Below, one piece after another: positions 52,331 through 61,940 of a stretch of DNA of 64,000 nucleotides. The first letter of the stretch is position 1. The number at the start of each line of letters is the position of its first letter. Below the pieces are notes generated by a model that was given only the letters and a program-made list of their open reading frames with translations, ran no database searches and was not told the DNA's origin. The DNA comes from Pseudomonas cremoricolorata DSM 17059 = NBRC 16634 (GTDB lineage: Bacteria > Pseudomonadota > Gammaproteobacteria > Pseudomonadales > Pseudomonadaceae). The position numbers were made by a program, and so were the translations under genes. Location of the stretch: contig NZ_AUEA01000001.1 in assembly GCF_000425745.1 (NCBI RefSeq), positions 248,001-312,000 on the forward strand. The letters are read 5' to 3'.

Positions 52331-54816
52331 AACAGGTCCATGGGCGCCGATTCGTCGGCCGGCAGTGGGCTGCCTGGCGCTACACCGTTGCCCAGCTCAT
52401 CGCCATTGGGCGGTGAGTCTTCGGCCTTGAACAGCTCGAAGTAGGCGTTGGGTGTGCTCGGCGTTGCGGCGCGGCCACTGATTGGGTCGACGCGCAGGCT
52501 GAGGATGCCCTGGGGTTGAGCCGGTGGGTGGCTGGGCTTGTCCTTCAGCGCAGCGCCCATGTAGTTCATCCAGATCGGCAGCGCCGCAGTACCGCCGTAT
52601 TCGCGGCGGCCGAGGCTTTCCGGCTGATCGAAACCAACCCAGACGGTGGTCATGAAGTCGGCGTTGTAGCCAGAGAACCAGGCGTCCTTGGACTCGTTGG
52701 TGGTGCCGGTCTTGCCCGCCAGGTCGTTACGGCCCAGGGCCAGCGCCCGGCGTCCGGTGCCGCGCTTGATCACGTCCTGCAACATGCTGGTGAGGATGTA
52801 GGTGGTGCGACCGTCGACGATACGCTCGGCCACCGCCGGTGGCTGGGTGGCGGCGAAGGCCTGGTCGATGGCGTTGGGCGCTTCGCCGGGCAGGCCGCCG
52901 GTGCTGATCGGCTGTTCCGGTGCGGCGATACCGGCCTGATCCTCGGCGCCTTGTGGCACGCGTGGCGGGTTGGCGGTGAAGAGTGTCTCGCCACTGCGGC
53001 TTTCGATGCGCTCGATCAGATACGGGCTGATCTTGTAGCCGCCGTTGGCGAAGGTGCTCCAGCCTGCGGCGATCTCCATGGGCGTCAGGGTGGCGGTGCC
53101 CAGGGCCAGCGACAGGTTGTAGGGCAGGTCCTGCTTGTTGAAGCCGAAGCGGGCGATGTAGTCGACCGTGCGGCCTACACCCATGGCTTGCAGCAAGCGG
53201 ATCGACACCAGGTTGCGCGACTTGTACAGCGCTTCGCGCATGCGGATCGGGCCGAGGAAGGTGTTGGTGTCGTTCTTCGGACGCCAGACCTTGTCGACGT
53301 TGGGGTCGGCGAACACGATCGGTGCATCGTTGACCAGGCTGGCGGCGGTGTAGCCGCTGTCCAGGGCCGCGCTGTACACGAACGGCTTGAAGCTCGAACC
53401 GGGCTGGCGCTTGGCCTGGGTGGCGCGGTTGTAGTTGCTCTGCTCGAACGAGAAGCCGCCGACCAACGCGCGGATCGCGCCGCTGGTGGGGTCTAGCGAG
53501 ACCAGGGCGCTTTGCGCTGCGGGCACCTGGCTGAATTTCAAGGTGCCGTCGGCCAGGCGCTGGACCCGCACCAGGTCGCCCACCTGAGCGACGTCTGCCG
53601 GCGACTGCGGCGCGCGGCCCTGGGCGTTGGTGTTGATGAACGGACGCGCCCATTTCATCGAGTCCCAGGCAATCTGCTGATCCTGGCCGCTGCGGGTCAG
53701 CACGCTGATGCCGGTCTTCTCGACTTGGGTGACGATGGCCGGCTCCAGGCCGCCGAGGGTGCGCTGCTTGCTCAGCTCGGCCAGCCATTCGCTGCGGCTC
53801 TTGCCCGGGAAGCGCGCCAGCGGGCCGCGATAGCCATGGCGCTCGTCGTACTCGCTGAGGCCTTTGAGCACCGCGGTGTTGGCCATTTCCTGGAGATCGC
53901 TGGGCACGCTGGTGGTGACGCGGAAGCCTTCGGTGTAGGCATCGCTGCCATAACGCCCGACCATCTCGGCGCGGGCCATCTCTGCCACGTAAGGCGCGTA
54001 CACCTCAGGGGTCGGCACGTGATAGCTGGCGTTGAGCGGCTCGGCCAGGGCGTTCTGGTAGCTGGCCTGATCGATCTTGCCGAGGCGATACATGCGCCCC
54101 AGGATCCAGTCGCGACGCTCTTTGGCGCGCACTGGGTTGGCCAGCGGGTTGAAGCGCGAGGGCGCCTTGGGCAGGCCGGCAATCATCGCCATCTGCGCCA
54201 GGCTGACGTCACGGATCGATTTGCCGTAGTACACCTGCGCGGCGGCATCGATGCCGTAGGCGCGGTTACCCAGGTAGATCTTGTTGACGTACAGCTCGAG
54301 GATTTCGTCCTTGGTCAGCTCGCGTTCGATTTGCAGCGCCAGGAGAATTTCGTTGGTCTTGCGCGAGAAACTGCGCTCGCTGGTGAGGAAGAAGTTCTTC
54401 GCCACCTGCATGGTGATGGTACTGCCGCCGGTCTGGATGTGGCCGGTTTTCACCAGCTGCGTCGCCGCGCGCATCAGGCTGCCCGGGTCGACACCGTAGT
54501 GATTGAGGAAATTGTCGTCCTCGGCTGACAGAAGCGCCTGGATGAACTGTGGGGGAATTTCCTCGAAACGGATGGGAGAGCGCCGCATCTCGCCGAATTC
54601 GGCGATCAGCTTGCCGTCGCTGCTATACACCCTCAGGGGTATCTGCAACTGGATGCTTCTGAGCGAGTCGACCGACGGGAGGTTGGGACTAAGATACAGA
54701 AACGCGCCGCTCAGACCGAGTACGAGCGAGCAGATGACTGCAACGAAAGACCACCAGCAGAATTTCAACAGGCGTATCAAGGCTTTTGGGTGTCCAGGTT
54801 GGGAAGTGGATTGCAC
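52327..54816 (-). CDS. mrcA: penicillin-binding protein 1A
   Basis: A bifunctional class A PBP that polymerises and cross-links peptidoglycan. 829 residues. One transmembrane anchor (about 20-42), glycosyltransferase domain with the catalytic glutamates in LLSAEDDNFLNHYGVD and GGSTITMQVAKN, RKTNEILLALQIE, and the OB insertion. Transpeptidase domain: GSSFKPFVY (SxxK serine), YKSRNLVSI (SxN) and AGKTGTTNESKDAW (KTG). The start is taken as GTG 54816; TTG 54780 would give a start closer to other PBP1As. It is divergent from pilM, the classic Pseudomonas arrangement. Confidence 0.95.
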   Translation of the reverse strand: MQSTSQPGHPKALIRLLKFCWWSFVAVICSLVLGLSGAFLYLSPNLPSVDSLRSIQLQIPLRVYSSDGKLIAEFGEMRRSPIRFEEIPPQFIQALLSAEDDNFLNHYGVDPGSLMRAATQLVKTGHIQTGGSTITMQVAKNFFLTSERSFSRKTNEILLALQIERELTKDEILELYVNKIYLGNRAYGIDAAAQVYYGKSIRDVSLAQMAMIAGLPKAPSRFNPLANPVRAKERRDWILGRMYRLGKIDQASYQNALAEPLNASYHVPTPEVYAPYVAEMARAEMVGRYGSDAYTEGFRVTTSVPSDLQEMANTAVLKGLSEYDERHGYRGPLARFPGKSRSEWLAELSKQRTLGGLEPAIVTQVEKTGISVLTRSGQDQQIAWDSMKWARPFINTNAQGRAPQSPADVAQVGDLVRVQRLADGTLKFSQVPAAQSALVSLDPTSGAIRALVGGFSFEQSNYNRATQAKRQPGSSFKPFVYSAALDSGYTAASLVNDAPIVFADPNVDKVWRPKNDTNTFLGPIRMREALYKSRNLVSIRLLQAMGVGRTVDYIARFGFNKQDLPYNLSLALGTATLTPMEIAAGWSTFANGGYKISPYLIERIESRSGETLFTANPPRVPQGAEDQAGIAAPEQPISTGGLPGEAPNAIDQAFAATQPPAVAERIVDGRTTYILTSMLQDVIKRGTGRRALALGRNDLAGKTGTTNESKDAWFSGYNADFMTTVWVGFDQPESLGRREYGGTAALPIWMNYMGAALKDKPSHPPAQPQGILSLRVDPISGRAATPSTPNAYFELFKAEDSPPNGDELGNGVAPGSPLPADESAPMDLF

Positions 54817-54845
54817 GCGTCCGGGGACTGGGAAAAATCGCCGGC

Positions 54846-54851
54846 ATTATA
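54846..54851 (-). promoter_or_regulatory. -10 box of mrcA
   Basis: A perfect TATAAT on the minus strand, 30 bases before GTG 54816; the matching -35 is weak. It lies in the 146-base gap divergent from pilM. Confidence 0.5.
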
Positions 54852-54962
54852 AGCACTTTTCGCTTGACTGGGTCACCGTCCGGGCAGTCCGCCGACTGTC
54901 AGTGAACGGCTTGATCGACCTCTGGAGCCGGGGTATCGCCACCCGCAGAAAAGGAAAAACCA

Positions 54963-55856
54963 GTGCTTGGACGCATAGGCAGGGATGCCAGTTCACCTCT
55001 GGCGGTGGAAATCGCCGCCGACTCCATTCGAATCGTGCAATTGAACCGCCGCCGCGGCCGGCCCCGCATCAGCGCGTGGGCGGTGGAAATGCTCGAGCGC
55101 AGTACACCGCTGCCAGGGTTGTGCCAGCCGTTGCGCCGGGCCGTGCAGCGCTGCGCCAGCCGTCAGCGCAAGGTCGTTCTGGCGTTGCCGGCCGCCCAGG
55201 TGATCTGCAAGACCTGCGCGCTGCCGGCCGGTCTTGTCGACACCCAGCTAGAGCAGCAGCTGTTGCGTCAGGCCGAGCAGTTGTTGCCTTTTCCGCTGGA
55301 TGATCTTGCCCTGGACTTTCAGGTGCTCGGCCCTGCAGCCCAGCCGGGCCAGGTCGAGGTGCTGGTGGCCGCGTGCCGACAGAGCCTGATAGATCCCTAC
55401 GAGCAACTCTGTGCCGAGGCCGGGTTGCAACTGGTCGGCATCGAGGTAGACAGCTTTGCCCTGTTGCGACTGCTACGCGGTGGCGCTGCCGAGGGCGCGG
55501 CGTTGTTGCAGGTGGAGGCGAACGAAGTGCTGTTGCACCGCTGGGGCGCCCGGCACCTGGCGCTGCAGCAACGAGCGCCAGAACTTCCCGGCAGCGATCC
55601 ACTGGCCTGCGTCGACTGGCTCCGCGGGCTGTGGCAAGAGGCTTCAGCGCTTGGCCCTCCCACGCAGTTGTCGTTGACCGGCGCGCGCGCCAGCGAGGCG
55701 TTGGCTCAGGTGCTGTCTGCGCAACTGGGCCTGGCCTGCGCAGTGTGGACGCCGCTGGAGTCGATGCAGCCCGGCGCGCCGATCGACGAGCAACTGCGCA
55801 GCCAGGTTGGCCGGCTGGCGTTGGCCCATGGCCTGGCGTTGGGAGGGCTGCGCTGA
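54963..55856 (+). CDS. pilM: type IV pilus assembly protein PilM
   Basis: A 297-residue actin-like (FtsA-fold) cytoplasmic protein that binds the N-terminus of PilN and couples the alignment complex to the assembly ATPases. It starts MLGRIGRDASSPLAVEIAADSIRIVQL (residues 1-27), with VVLALPAAQVICK and LLPFPLDDLALDFQVLG. It is shorter than the usual 350 residues, consistent with a divergent, degenerate operon. GTG 54963 has AAGGA eight bases upstream. The stop overlaps the ATG of pilN. Confidence 0.88.
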   Translation: MLGRIGRDASSPLAVEIAADSIRIVQLNRRRGRPRISAWAVEMLERSTPLPGLCQPLRRAVQRCASRQRKVVLALPAAQVICKTCALPAGLVDTQLEQQLLRQAEQLLPFPLDDLALDFQVLGPAAQPGQVEVLVAACRQSLIDPYEQLCAEAGLQLVGIEVDSFALLRLLRGGAAEGAALLQVEANEVLLHRWGARHLALQQRAPELPGSDPLACVDWLRGLWQEASALGPPTQLSLTGARASEALAQVLSAQLGLACAVWTPLESMQPGAPIDEQLRSQVGRLALAHGLALGGLR

Positions 55857-56392
55857 TGATTCGGCTGAACTTGCTGCCTTGGCGCGAGCAGCGCCGCCAC
55901 GCCGCGGTACGGCGCTTTCAGGCCACACTCGTGGCCGGCACGGTGGGCGCGTTGGCGCTGGTGACGGTGATCGATCAGTTGGCGCAGTCGCGTGTGCGCG
56001 AGCAGCGTCTGGCCAATGCTGACGCGCAGCGTCAGGTCGAACGCCTGCAAACCGATGTGCAGACACTCGATGAGCTGCGTGCGGCGCGGGCTGCACTGGA
56101 GCTGCGCCAGCGCGTGCTGACTCGCCTGAGAAGCGATCAAGCGCTGCTGCCGAGCATGCTCGCCGGTCTTGAGCAGGCCATGCCCAGCGGCCTGCAGCTC
56201 ACCGAACTGCGCCTTGACGGTGAACGGGTGGTGCTGATCGGCCTGGCCGCATCGCCTGCCCTGGTCGCCCAGTGGGTGCGCGAGTTGCAGCAGTTGGGGA
56301 TGCTGAGCGATGTCGAGATCAGTGCGATTCGCAACAGCGTCGATGGCGAGGCGTTCGAACTGCTCGCCAGGCTGCCAGCGCGCTGGTCATGA
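55856..56392 (+). CDS. pilN: type IV pilus assembly protein PilN
   Basis: A 178-residue bitopic membrane protein of the alignment subcomplex. The conserved N-terminal MIRLNLLPWREQRR binds PilM. One transmembrane helix (about 25-45, LVAGTVGALALVTVIDQL) is followed by a coiled coil (about 50-95) and a small ferredoxin-like periplasmic domain (LPSMLAGLEQAMPSGLQLTEL). ATG 55856 overlaps the pilM stop by one base, and its own stop overlaps pilO (ATGA). Confidence 0.93.
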   Translation: MIRLNLLPWREQRRHAAVRRFQATLVAGTVGALALVTVIDQLAQSRVREQRLANADAQRQVERLQTDVQTLDELRAARAALELRQRVLTRLRSDQALLPSMLAGLEQAMPSGLQLTELRLDGERVVLIGLAASPALVAQWVRELQQLGMLSDVEISAIRNSVDGEAFELLARLPARWS

Positions 56393-57426
56393 AGGCGCTG
56401 TTATGGCTCGACTGGCAGGCGATGGCGGCGCGGCACTGGTTACAGAGGCTGCTGCTGGTGCTGCTGCTGATGTCGGCGGTGGTCGCAGTAGGTTACTGGG
56501 TGCGCGTGCAGGCCTCGCAACACGCGCTCGAGCAGGCCTTGGCCCAGGCCCAGCAGCTGCGCACCCTCCACGCCCAGTTGCGCACACAGGCCGAACATGT
56601 GCAGGCCGAGCGCGAGGCAGTGGCGCAGGCCAGCGCGCGCTTGCTCGACAGCCGCTGGCGGCTGGCGGCCGGCGAAGACAGCAGCGATCTGCTCGATCAA
56701 CTGAGCCGGGCAGGGCATGCCCATGGCCTGGCCTTCGAGCAGGTGGCGATTGCCGCAGAGCCTGCGCAAGCCGATTTCCGCCCCTCGACCCTGCAGATTC
56801 AGGCCGGCGGCAGCTACCCGGCATTACGCCAGTGGCTCGATGACTGGCTGGGGCAGATGCGCCTGCTGCGTGTTGGCGAGCTGCGCTTGACCCAGTCCTC
56901 GACCGATGCCGGGCGCGTTCAGGCACACCTGCGCGTCACCGCCTACCACCCTGGTGAGGTCCTGGCTGCGCCGGTGTCACTGGCCGAACAGCCCGCCCGT
57001 GGCCGCGCGCCTGCGCTTGAGGTCGATCTGTTTCGCCCGTGGTCGACGCAGCGGGTGGCCGGCGATCTGCGCGGTGTGCCGCTGGAACAGTTGAAAATGG
57101 TCGGCAGCCTGTTCAGTGCGCAGCGACGGCAGGCGCTGATCGCCGCTGCCGGGCGTATTCATCGGGTGCGGGTCGGTGACGCCCTGGGGCGTTATCAGGG
57201 CAAGGTGGTGGCAGTCGAAGCCGGGCAGGTGCGGGTACAGGAACGCATTTTCCTTGGCGACATGTGGCAGGAGCACAACAGGACGTTGTGGCTTGGAAAC
57301 AGCGTGGGTAATCGAGGTGCAGATGAGCGAGACGGCAAGGAGGCGAGGGTGCTGGGCGGTGTTGCCGATTCTGGTGTCGCTGATGCTGATGTGGCTGCCG
57401 ATGCAGGCGCAGGCGAGCGAGGATGA
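56389..57426 (+). CDS. PilO-PilP fusion protein of the pilus alignment complex
   Basis: 345 residues with two normally separate proteins in one frame. Residues 1-190 are PilO-like: one transmembrane helix (about 20-40), a coiled coil (about 43-88) and a pseudopilin-like periplasmic domain (LLDQLSRAGHAHGLAFEQV, GGSYPALRQWLDDWLGQM). Residues 212-302 match the PilP core: VDLFRPW, LEQLKMVGSLFSAQRRQALI, GRIHRVRVGDALGRYQGKVV and a final RTLWL. PilP's own lipoprotein signal is absent. The last 43 residues are low-complexity and overlap pilQ by 104 bases, as if the ancestral stop were lost. It starts by ATGA overlap with pilN. Confidence 0.85.
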   Translation: MKALLWLDWQAMAARHWLQRLLLVLLLMSAVVAVGYWVRVQASQHALEQALAQAQQLRTLHAQLRTQAEHVQAEREAVAQASARLLDSRWRLAAGEDSSDLLDQLSRAGHAHGLAFEQVAIAAEPAQADFRPSTLQIQAGGSYPALRQWLDDWLGQMRLLRVGELRLTQSSTDAGRVQAHLRVTAYHPGEVLAAPVSLAEQPARGRAPALEVDLFRPWSTQRVAGDLRGVPLEQLKMVGSLFSAQRRQALIAAAGRIHRVRVGDALGRYQGKVVAVEAGQVRVQERIFLGDMWQEHNRTLWLGNSVGNRGADERDGKEARVLGGVADSGVADADVAADAGAGERG

Positions 57427-58618
57427 ACGGCTGTCGTTGAATTTTCAGGATGTCGAGGTACGTGCGGTGCTGCAGGTGCTGGCCGAACACGCCGGAGTCA
57501 ACCTGGTGGCCAGCGATACGGTTCAAGGGCGGGTCACCTTGCGGCTCGAGCAAGTCGGCTGGCAGCAGGCCCTGGACCTGGTCTTGCGCAGCAAAGGCCT
57601 GAGCCGGCGCCAGGAAGGCAACGTGCTGCTGGTTGCACCCACTTCGGAGCTGGTCGAGCAGGCTGCGCAGGCGCGGCTGGGGGATGTGCACGAAGCGCAG
57701 CAACAGCCGCTGCAGCGCGAGCTTTTGCCCATCCACCACGCCAATGCTGCGCAGCTGGCCGACTTGCTGCTCACCGCGCTGGGCGATGAACCGGGTTTTG
57801 CCACCCGCGGTGGGCTGAGCGTGGATGTGCGCACCAACACCTTGATCGTCAGCCAGCCGGCGCAGCGTCTGCAAGAACTGCGCACGCTGGTCCGGCAACT
57901 GGATGTGCCGGTGCGTCAGGTGATGATCGAGGCGCGTATCGTCGAGGTGAATGTCGATTACCAGCAGGGGCTGGGGGTACGCTGGGGCAGTGGCCTGTAC
58001 GAGGAGGGCGCGCGCGCCGGCAAGGAGCTGTTCGTCGACCTGGGCGTGGAGCGCGCAGGGGCGGTGATTGGCCTGGGCCTGCTGCGCAGCGAGGTGCTGC
58101 TCGACCTGGAGCTGAGCGCCATGGAAAAGACCGGCAACGGCGAGATCATCTCCCAGCCCAAGGTGTTCACGGCCGACAAGGAAACCGCAAGGATTCTCAA
58201 GGGCACCGAGGTGCCGTACCAGGAGACCAGCAAGAGCGGTGCGACCTCGACCTCGTTCCGCGAGGCCTCGCTGTCACTGGAAGTCACCCCACAGATCACC
58301 CCGGATGGCGATGTCATCATGACCGTGCGCGTGACCAAGGACGAACCCGACTACCTCAACGCCCTGAACGACGTACCGCCGATCCGAAAGAACGAGGTCA
58401 ACGCCAAGGTCCGCGTGGCCAATGGCGATACCATTGTGATTGGCGGCGTGTATTCGACGTCGCAAAACAAAGTGTCCGACAAGGTGCCATTTCTCGGTGA
58501 TCTGCCGTATGTTGGGCGGCTGTTTCGACGCGATGCATTACAAGAGAAAAAATCCGAGCTTTTGGTCTTTCTGACTCCGCGTATCATGGGAGACCAGGCG
58601 ATAGCTGTGAGTCGTTGA
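57323..58618 (+). CDS. pilQ: short type IV pilus secretin PilQ
   Basis: The outer-membrane secretin for pilus passage. 431 residues, far shorter than the P. aeruginosa protein (about 714): both AMIN peptidoglycan-binding domains are missing. Signal peptide to about residue 31; secretin-TonB N-terminal domain ([20 protein letters not shown]); N1 domain ([28 protein letters not shown]); and the secretin pore ([61 protein letters not shown]). ATG 57323 has GAGG six bases upstream and gives the signal peptide. Confidence 0.92.
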   Translation: MSETARRRGCWAVLPILVSLMLMWLPMQAQASEDERLSLNFQDVEVRAVLQVLAEHAGVNLVASDTVQGRVTLRLEQVGWQQALDLVLRSKGLSRRQEGNVLLVAPTSELVEQAAQARLGDVHEAQQQPLQRELLPIHHANAAQLADLLLTALGDEPGFATRGGLSVDVRTNTLIVSQPAQRLQELRTLVRQLDVPVRQVMIEARIVEVNVDYQQGLGVRWGSGLYEEGARAGKELFVDLGVERAGAVIGLGLLRSEVLLDLELSAMEKTGNGEIISQPKVFTADKETARILKGTEVPYQETSKSGATSTSFREASLSLEVTPQITPDGDVIMTVRVTKDEPDYLNALNDVPPIRKNEVNAKVRVANGDTIVIGGVYSTSQNKVSDKVPFLGDLPYVGRLFRRDALQEKKSELLVFLTPRIMGDQAIAVSR

Positions 58619-58622
58619 TTCT

Positions 58623-59141
58623 GTGCGAAATATGATACTTGTGGGGCCGATGGGCGCGGGTAAAAGCACCATCGGCCGCTTGCTGGCCAAAGAGCTGCGT
58701 TTGCTGTTCAAGGATTCCGACAAGGAAATCGAACTGCGCACGGGCGCCAATATCCCGTGGATCTTCGACAAGGAAGGCGAGCCAGGCTTTCGCGACCGCG
58801 AACAGGCCATGATCGGCGAGCTGTGCGAACTTCAAGGCGTGGTACTGGCCACCGGCGGCGGCGTTGTCATGCGTGAGGCCAATCGTCAGGCCCTGCGCCA
58901 GGGTGGGCGGGTGATCTACCTGCACGCTTCGGTGGAGCAGCAGGTCGGGCGCACCGCCCGTGACAGAAACCGCCCGTTGCTGCGCACGGCCAACCCTGAA
59001 GCCACGCTGCGCGCGCTGCTCGAACTGCGCGACCCGCTCTACCGCGAAATTGCCGACCTGGTGGTGGAGACCGACGAGCGCCCGCCGCGTATGGTGGTAC
59101 TCGACATTCTCGAACGGCTCGAGCAGTTGCCGCCCCGGTAA
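58623..59141 (+). CDS. aroK: shikimate kinase
   Basis: Phosphorylates shikimate at the 3-position with ATP in aromatic amino-acid synthesis. 172 residues. Walker [15 protein letters not shown], shikimate-binding DSDKEIE, GFRDRE and GGGVVMRE, lid region [12 protein letters not shown]. The start is GTG 58623 (MRNMILVG); ATG 58632 is an alternative. It lies four bases after pilQ, with aroB 96 bases downstream, the standard order in gamma-proteobacteria. Confidence 0.96.
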   Translation: MRNMILVGPMGAGKSTIGRLLAKELRLLFKDSDKEIELRTGANIPWIFDKEGEPGFRDREQAMIGELCELQGVVLATGGGVVMREANRQALRQGGRVIYLHASVEQQVGRTARDRNRPLLRTANPEATLRALLELRDPLYREIADLVVETDERPPRMVVLDILERLEQLPPR

Positions 59142-59152
59142 GCCGCGTCTAT

Positions 59153-59173
59153 TCTCGGCGACCACTGCCGAGA
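59153..59173. other. stem-loop between aroK and aroB
   Basis: TCTCGGC and GCCGAGA pair perfectly around GACCACT, 12 bases after the aroK stop and 64 before aroB. No T-run, so probably mRNA structure rather than a terminator. Confidence 0.35.
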
Positions 59174-59237
59174 CGCGTTCAACGTTTTCGCGCGGGTCGC
59201 TGCGACGATCCCGTGCTCCAGTACATCGTGGGGATAC

Positions 59238-60335
59238 ATGCAGACACTGAAAGTCGATCTGGGCGAGCGTAGCTACCCCATCTACATTGGCGAAGGCCTG
59301 CTGGACCAGGCTGAACTGCTGGCGCCGCACATCACCGGGCGGCAAGTCGCAATCGTGTCCAACGAAACCGTCGCCCCCTTGTATCTGCAACGCCTGAGTC
59401 ACACCCTCGGCGCCTACAAGGTGCTGCCGGTGGTACTGCCCGACGGTGAGGCATACAAGAACTGGGAAACCCTGCAACTGATCTTCGACGCGCTGCTCAG
59501 CGCCCGACATGACCGTCGCACCACGGTGATCGCCCTGGGCGGTGGCGTGATCGGCGACATGGCCGGTTTCGCAGCGGCGTGCTACCAGCGCGGTGTCGAC
59601 TTCATCCAGGTGCCGACCACGCTGTTGTCCCAGGTCGATTCCTCGGTCGGCGGCAAGACCGGCATCAATCATCCATTGGGCAAGAACATGGTCGGCGCGT
59701 TCTATCAGCCCAATGCCGTGCTGATCGACACCACCAGTCTTGGCACCTTGCCGGCCCGCGAGCTGTCGGCGGGGCTGGCCGAGGTCATCAAGTACGGCCT
59801 GATCTGCGACAAGCCCTTCCTCGCCTGGCTCGAAGAGACGATGCCGGCCCTGCGCCGGCTCGATTCAGCCGCCCTCACCGAAGCCATCGCCCGCTCCTGC
59901 GCGGCCAAGGCTGCGGTGGTGGGCGCCGATGAGCGCGAGTCTGGCGTGCGCGCCACGCTCAACCTCGGTCACACCTTCGGCCACGCCATCGAGACGCACA
60001 TGGGTTATGGCGTCTGGCTGCATGGCGAGGCGGTGTCTGCGGGTACGGTCATGGCGCTGGAAATGTCCATGCGCCTGGGCTGGATCGATCAGGCCGAGCG
60101 TGACCGGGGCATCCGCCTGTTGCAGGCTGCCGGCCTGCCGGTGGTACCGCCGACGGAAATGACCCCGGCACACTTCATGGAACACATGGCAGTCGACAAG
60201 AAGGTACTCGATGGGCGTCTGCGTCTGGTGCTGCTGCGCCAGATGGGCGAGGCCATCGTCACTGACGACTATCCGACACAGATTCTCCAGGCGACGCTGG
60301 CGGCGGATTACCGCGCCATCGTGGCCCAGCTTTGA
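59238..60335 (+). CDS. aroB: 3-dehydroquinate synthase
   Basis: Converts DAHP to 3-dehydroquinate, the second shikimate-pathway step; needs NAD and a divalent metal. 365 residues, normal length. Motifs: [53 protein letters not shown], and the zinc-ligand regions [26 protein letters not shown] and [12 protein letters not shown] 59238 is clear. The damX-like gene follows after 15 bases. Confidence 0.97.
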   Translation: MQTLKVDLGERSYPIYIGEGLLDQAELLAPHITGRQVAIVSNETVAPLYLQRLSHTLGAYKVLPVVLPDGEAYKNWETLQLIFDALLSARHDRRTTVIALGGGVIGDMAGFAAACYQRGVDFIQVPTTLLSQVDSSVGGKTGINHPLGKNMVGAFYQPNAVLIDTTSLGTLPARELSAGLAEVIKYGLICDKPFLAWLEETMPALRRLDSAALTEAIARSCAAKAAVVGADERESGVRATLNLGHTFGHAIETHMGYGVWLHGEAVSAGTVMALEMSMRLGWIDQAERDRGIRLLQAAGLPVVPPTEMTPAHFMEHMAVDKKVLDGRLRLVLLRQMGEAIVTDDYPTQILQATLAADYRAIVAQL

Positions 60336-60350
60336 GGTTGTGACAGCGCG

Positions 60351-61940
60351 ATGACCAGTTTGCATGCCGACGAGGCCTTCCTCGACCATTACGAGTTGAG
60401 CCACGACCCTTTCGCCCCACGGGTGCCAGGGTTCAAATTCTTTCCCGCCCAGCGCAAGCCGGTGTTGGGCCAGCTGCACCACCTGGCGCGCTACAGCCAC
60501 CTGATGCTGGTGGTCACAGGACCATTGGGCAGCGGCAAGACGCTGCTGCGTCAGGCGCTGGTGGCCAGCACCAACAAGCAGTCGGTGCAAAGCGTGGTGG
60601 TTTCTGCCCGCGGAGCTGCGGATGCGGCCAGCGTACTGGGCCAGGTGGCGCAGTCGCTCAACGTCGCCAAGGCGGAAATGCAGGCCATTCTTTCCCAGGT
60701 CGTGCAGTTGGCGCTGACCGGCCAGGAAGTCTATCTGTTGGTGGACGATGCGGAACAACTCGAGGAGTCGGCACTCCAAGCGTTGCTGGAGTTGGCTGCC
60801 GGGGTGGCTGAGGGTCGCCCCCATGTGTTCCTGTTCGGTGAGCCGTCGCTGATCGCTCGGCTGGACGCGTTCAGTGCGGACGAAGAGCGGTTCCATGTCA
60901 TCGAGCTTGAGCCCTATACCGAGGACGAAACGCGCGAATACCTGGAACAGCGCCTGGAAGGGGCAGGGCGTGGTATCGACCTGTTCACCCGGGAGCAACT
61001 GGCCGACATCCACGAAAACTCCGACGGCTGGCCTGGAATCATCAACCAGGTTGCCCGCGATACATTGATCGAAGCCATGATCGCCAGCCGCACCACGGCC
61101 AAGCGACCAACCATGGGGTTCACTATGCCGAAGAAACATGTACTGGCGTTGTCCGCAGTCATCGTGGTGGCCGTCGCCGCTGCGGTGCTGATGCCCAAGA
61201 AAGGTGACAAGCCTGCCCAGGAGCCTGTCACGCAGAGTCAGCAGGGTCAGACCAACGATGGCAGCCCAGCCATCGAGTTCTCCGGCACCACCAAGCCGCT
61301 GCCGCTTGGCGGGCAACAGCCCGTCGTGCGCGAACCGTTGGCCGAAGCCGCAGGGATGGGCGATGGCGAGGAAAACGGTCCGGCCAGCAATACCACGCTG
61401 CAACCGTCCAATCCGCCGACCGTGACCACCACCGCGCCGCCCGAAGGCGTCTCGGCAGGTCCGGCGCCCACGCCCGCTCAGCCCATTGCTCAGGCACCTG
61501 CGCAAAAGCCTGCGGCCACCCAGCCGGCCAAACCGGCAACGCCCGCCGCCAAACCCGCGCCTGCACAGCCTTCGACCCCTACCCAGGTCGCCAAGGCCGC
61601 GCCGGCTGTCAAGCCTGCGGAAAAACCGGCAGCAGCCACCGGCGGCAGCGGCAACAGCGGTTGGTACAGCAGCCAGAAAGCGGGCAACTACGTGGTGCAG
61701 ATTCTCGGCACCAGCTCCGAGGCCTCGGCCCAGGCATTCGTCAAAGCCCAGGGCGGCGAGTACCGCTACTTCAAGAAATCCTTGCAGGGCAAGCCGCTGT
61801 ACGTGGTGACCTACGGTAACTTCGCCAGCCGTGACGCTGCTATTGCGGCCATCAAGAACTTGCCAGAGAAGGTTCAGGCTGGTAAACCTTGGCCACGAAC
61901 CGTCGCCAGCGTCCAACAAGAGCTGGCCTCGGCCCGCTGA
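60351..61940 (+). CDS. DamX-like AAA ATPase with SPOR domain
   Basis: A 529-residue cell-division-associated protein. The N-terminal AAA/ExeA-like ATPase domain (about 10-240) has YELSHDPFAPRVPGFKFF, Walker A GPLGSGKTLLRQ and Walker B VYLLVDDAEQL. One transmembrane helix (about 264-282), a long Pro/Ala/Thr-rich periplasmic linker, and a C-terminal SPOR domain (about 440-525; WYSSQKAGNYVVQILGTSSE, KPLYVVTYGNF). E. coli DamX lacks the ATPase part, whereas Pseudomonas members keep it. It likely binds septal peptidoglycan. Downstream of aroB as usual; terminator 59 bases later. Confidence 0.9.
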   Translation: MTSLHADEAFLDHYELSHDPFAPRVPGFKFFPAQRKPVLGQLHHLARYSHLMLVVTGPLGSGKTLLRQALVASTNKQSVQSVVVSARGAADAASVLGQVAQSLNVAKAEMQAILSQVVQLALTGQEVYLLVDDAEQLEESALQALLELAAGVAEGRPHVFLFGEPSLIARLDAFSADEERFHVIELEPYTEDETREYLEQRLEGAGRGIDLFTREQLADIHENSDGWPGIINQVARDTLIEAMIASRTTAKRPTMGFTMPKKHVLALSAVIVVAVAAAVLMPKKGDKPAQEPVTQSQQGQTNDGSPAIEFSGTTKPLPLGGQQPVVREPLAEAAGMGDGEENGPASNTTLQPSNPPTVTTTAPPEGVSAGPAPTPAQPIAQAPAQKPAATQPAKPATPAAKPAPAQPSTPTQVAKAAPAVKPAEKPAAATGGSGNSGWYSSQKAGNYVVQILGTSSEASAQAFVKAQGGEYRYFKKSLQGKPLYVVTYGNFASRDAAIAAIKNLPEKVQAGKPWPRTVASVQQELASAR

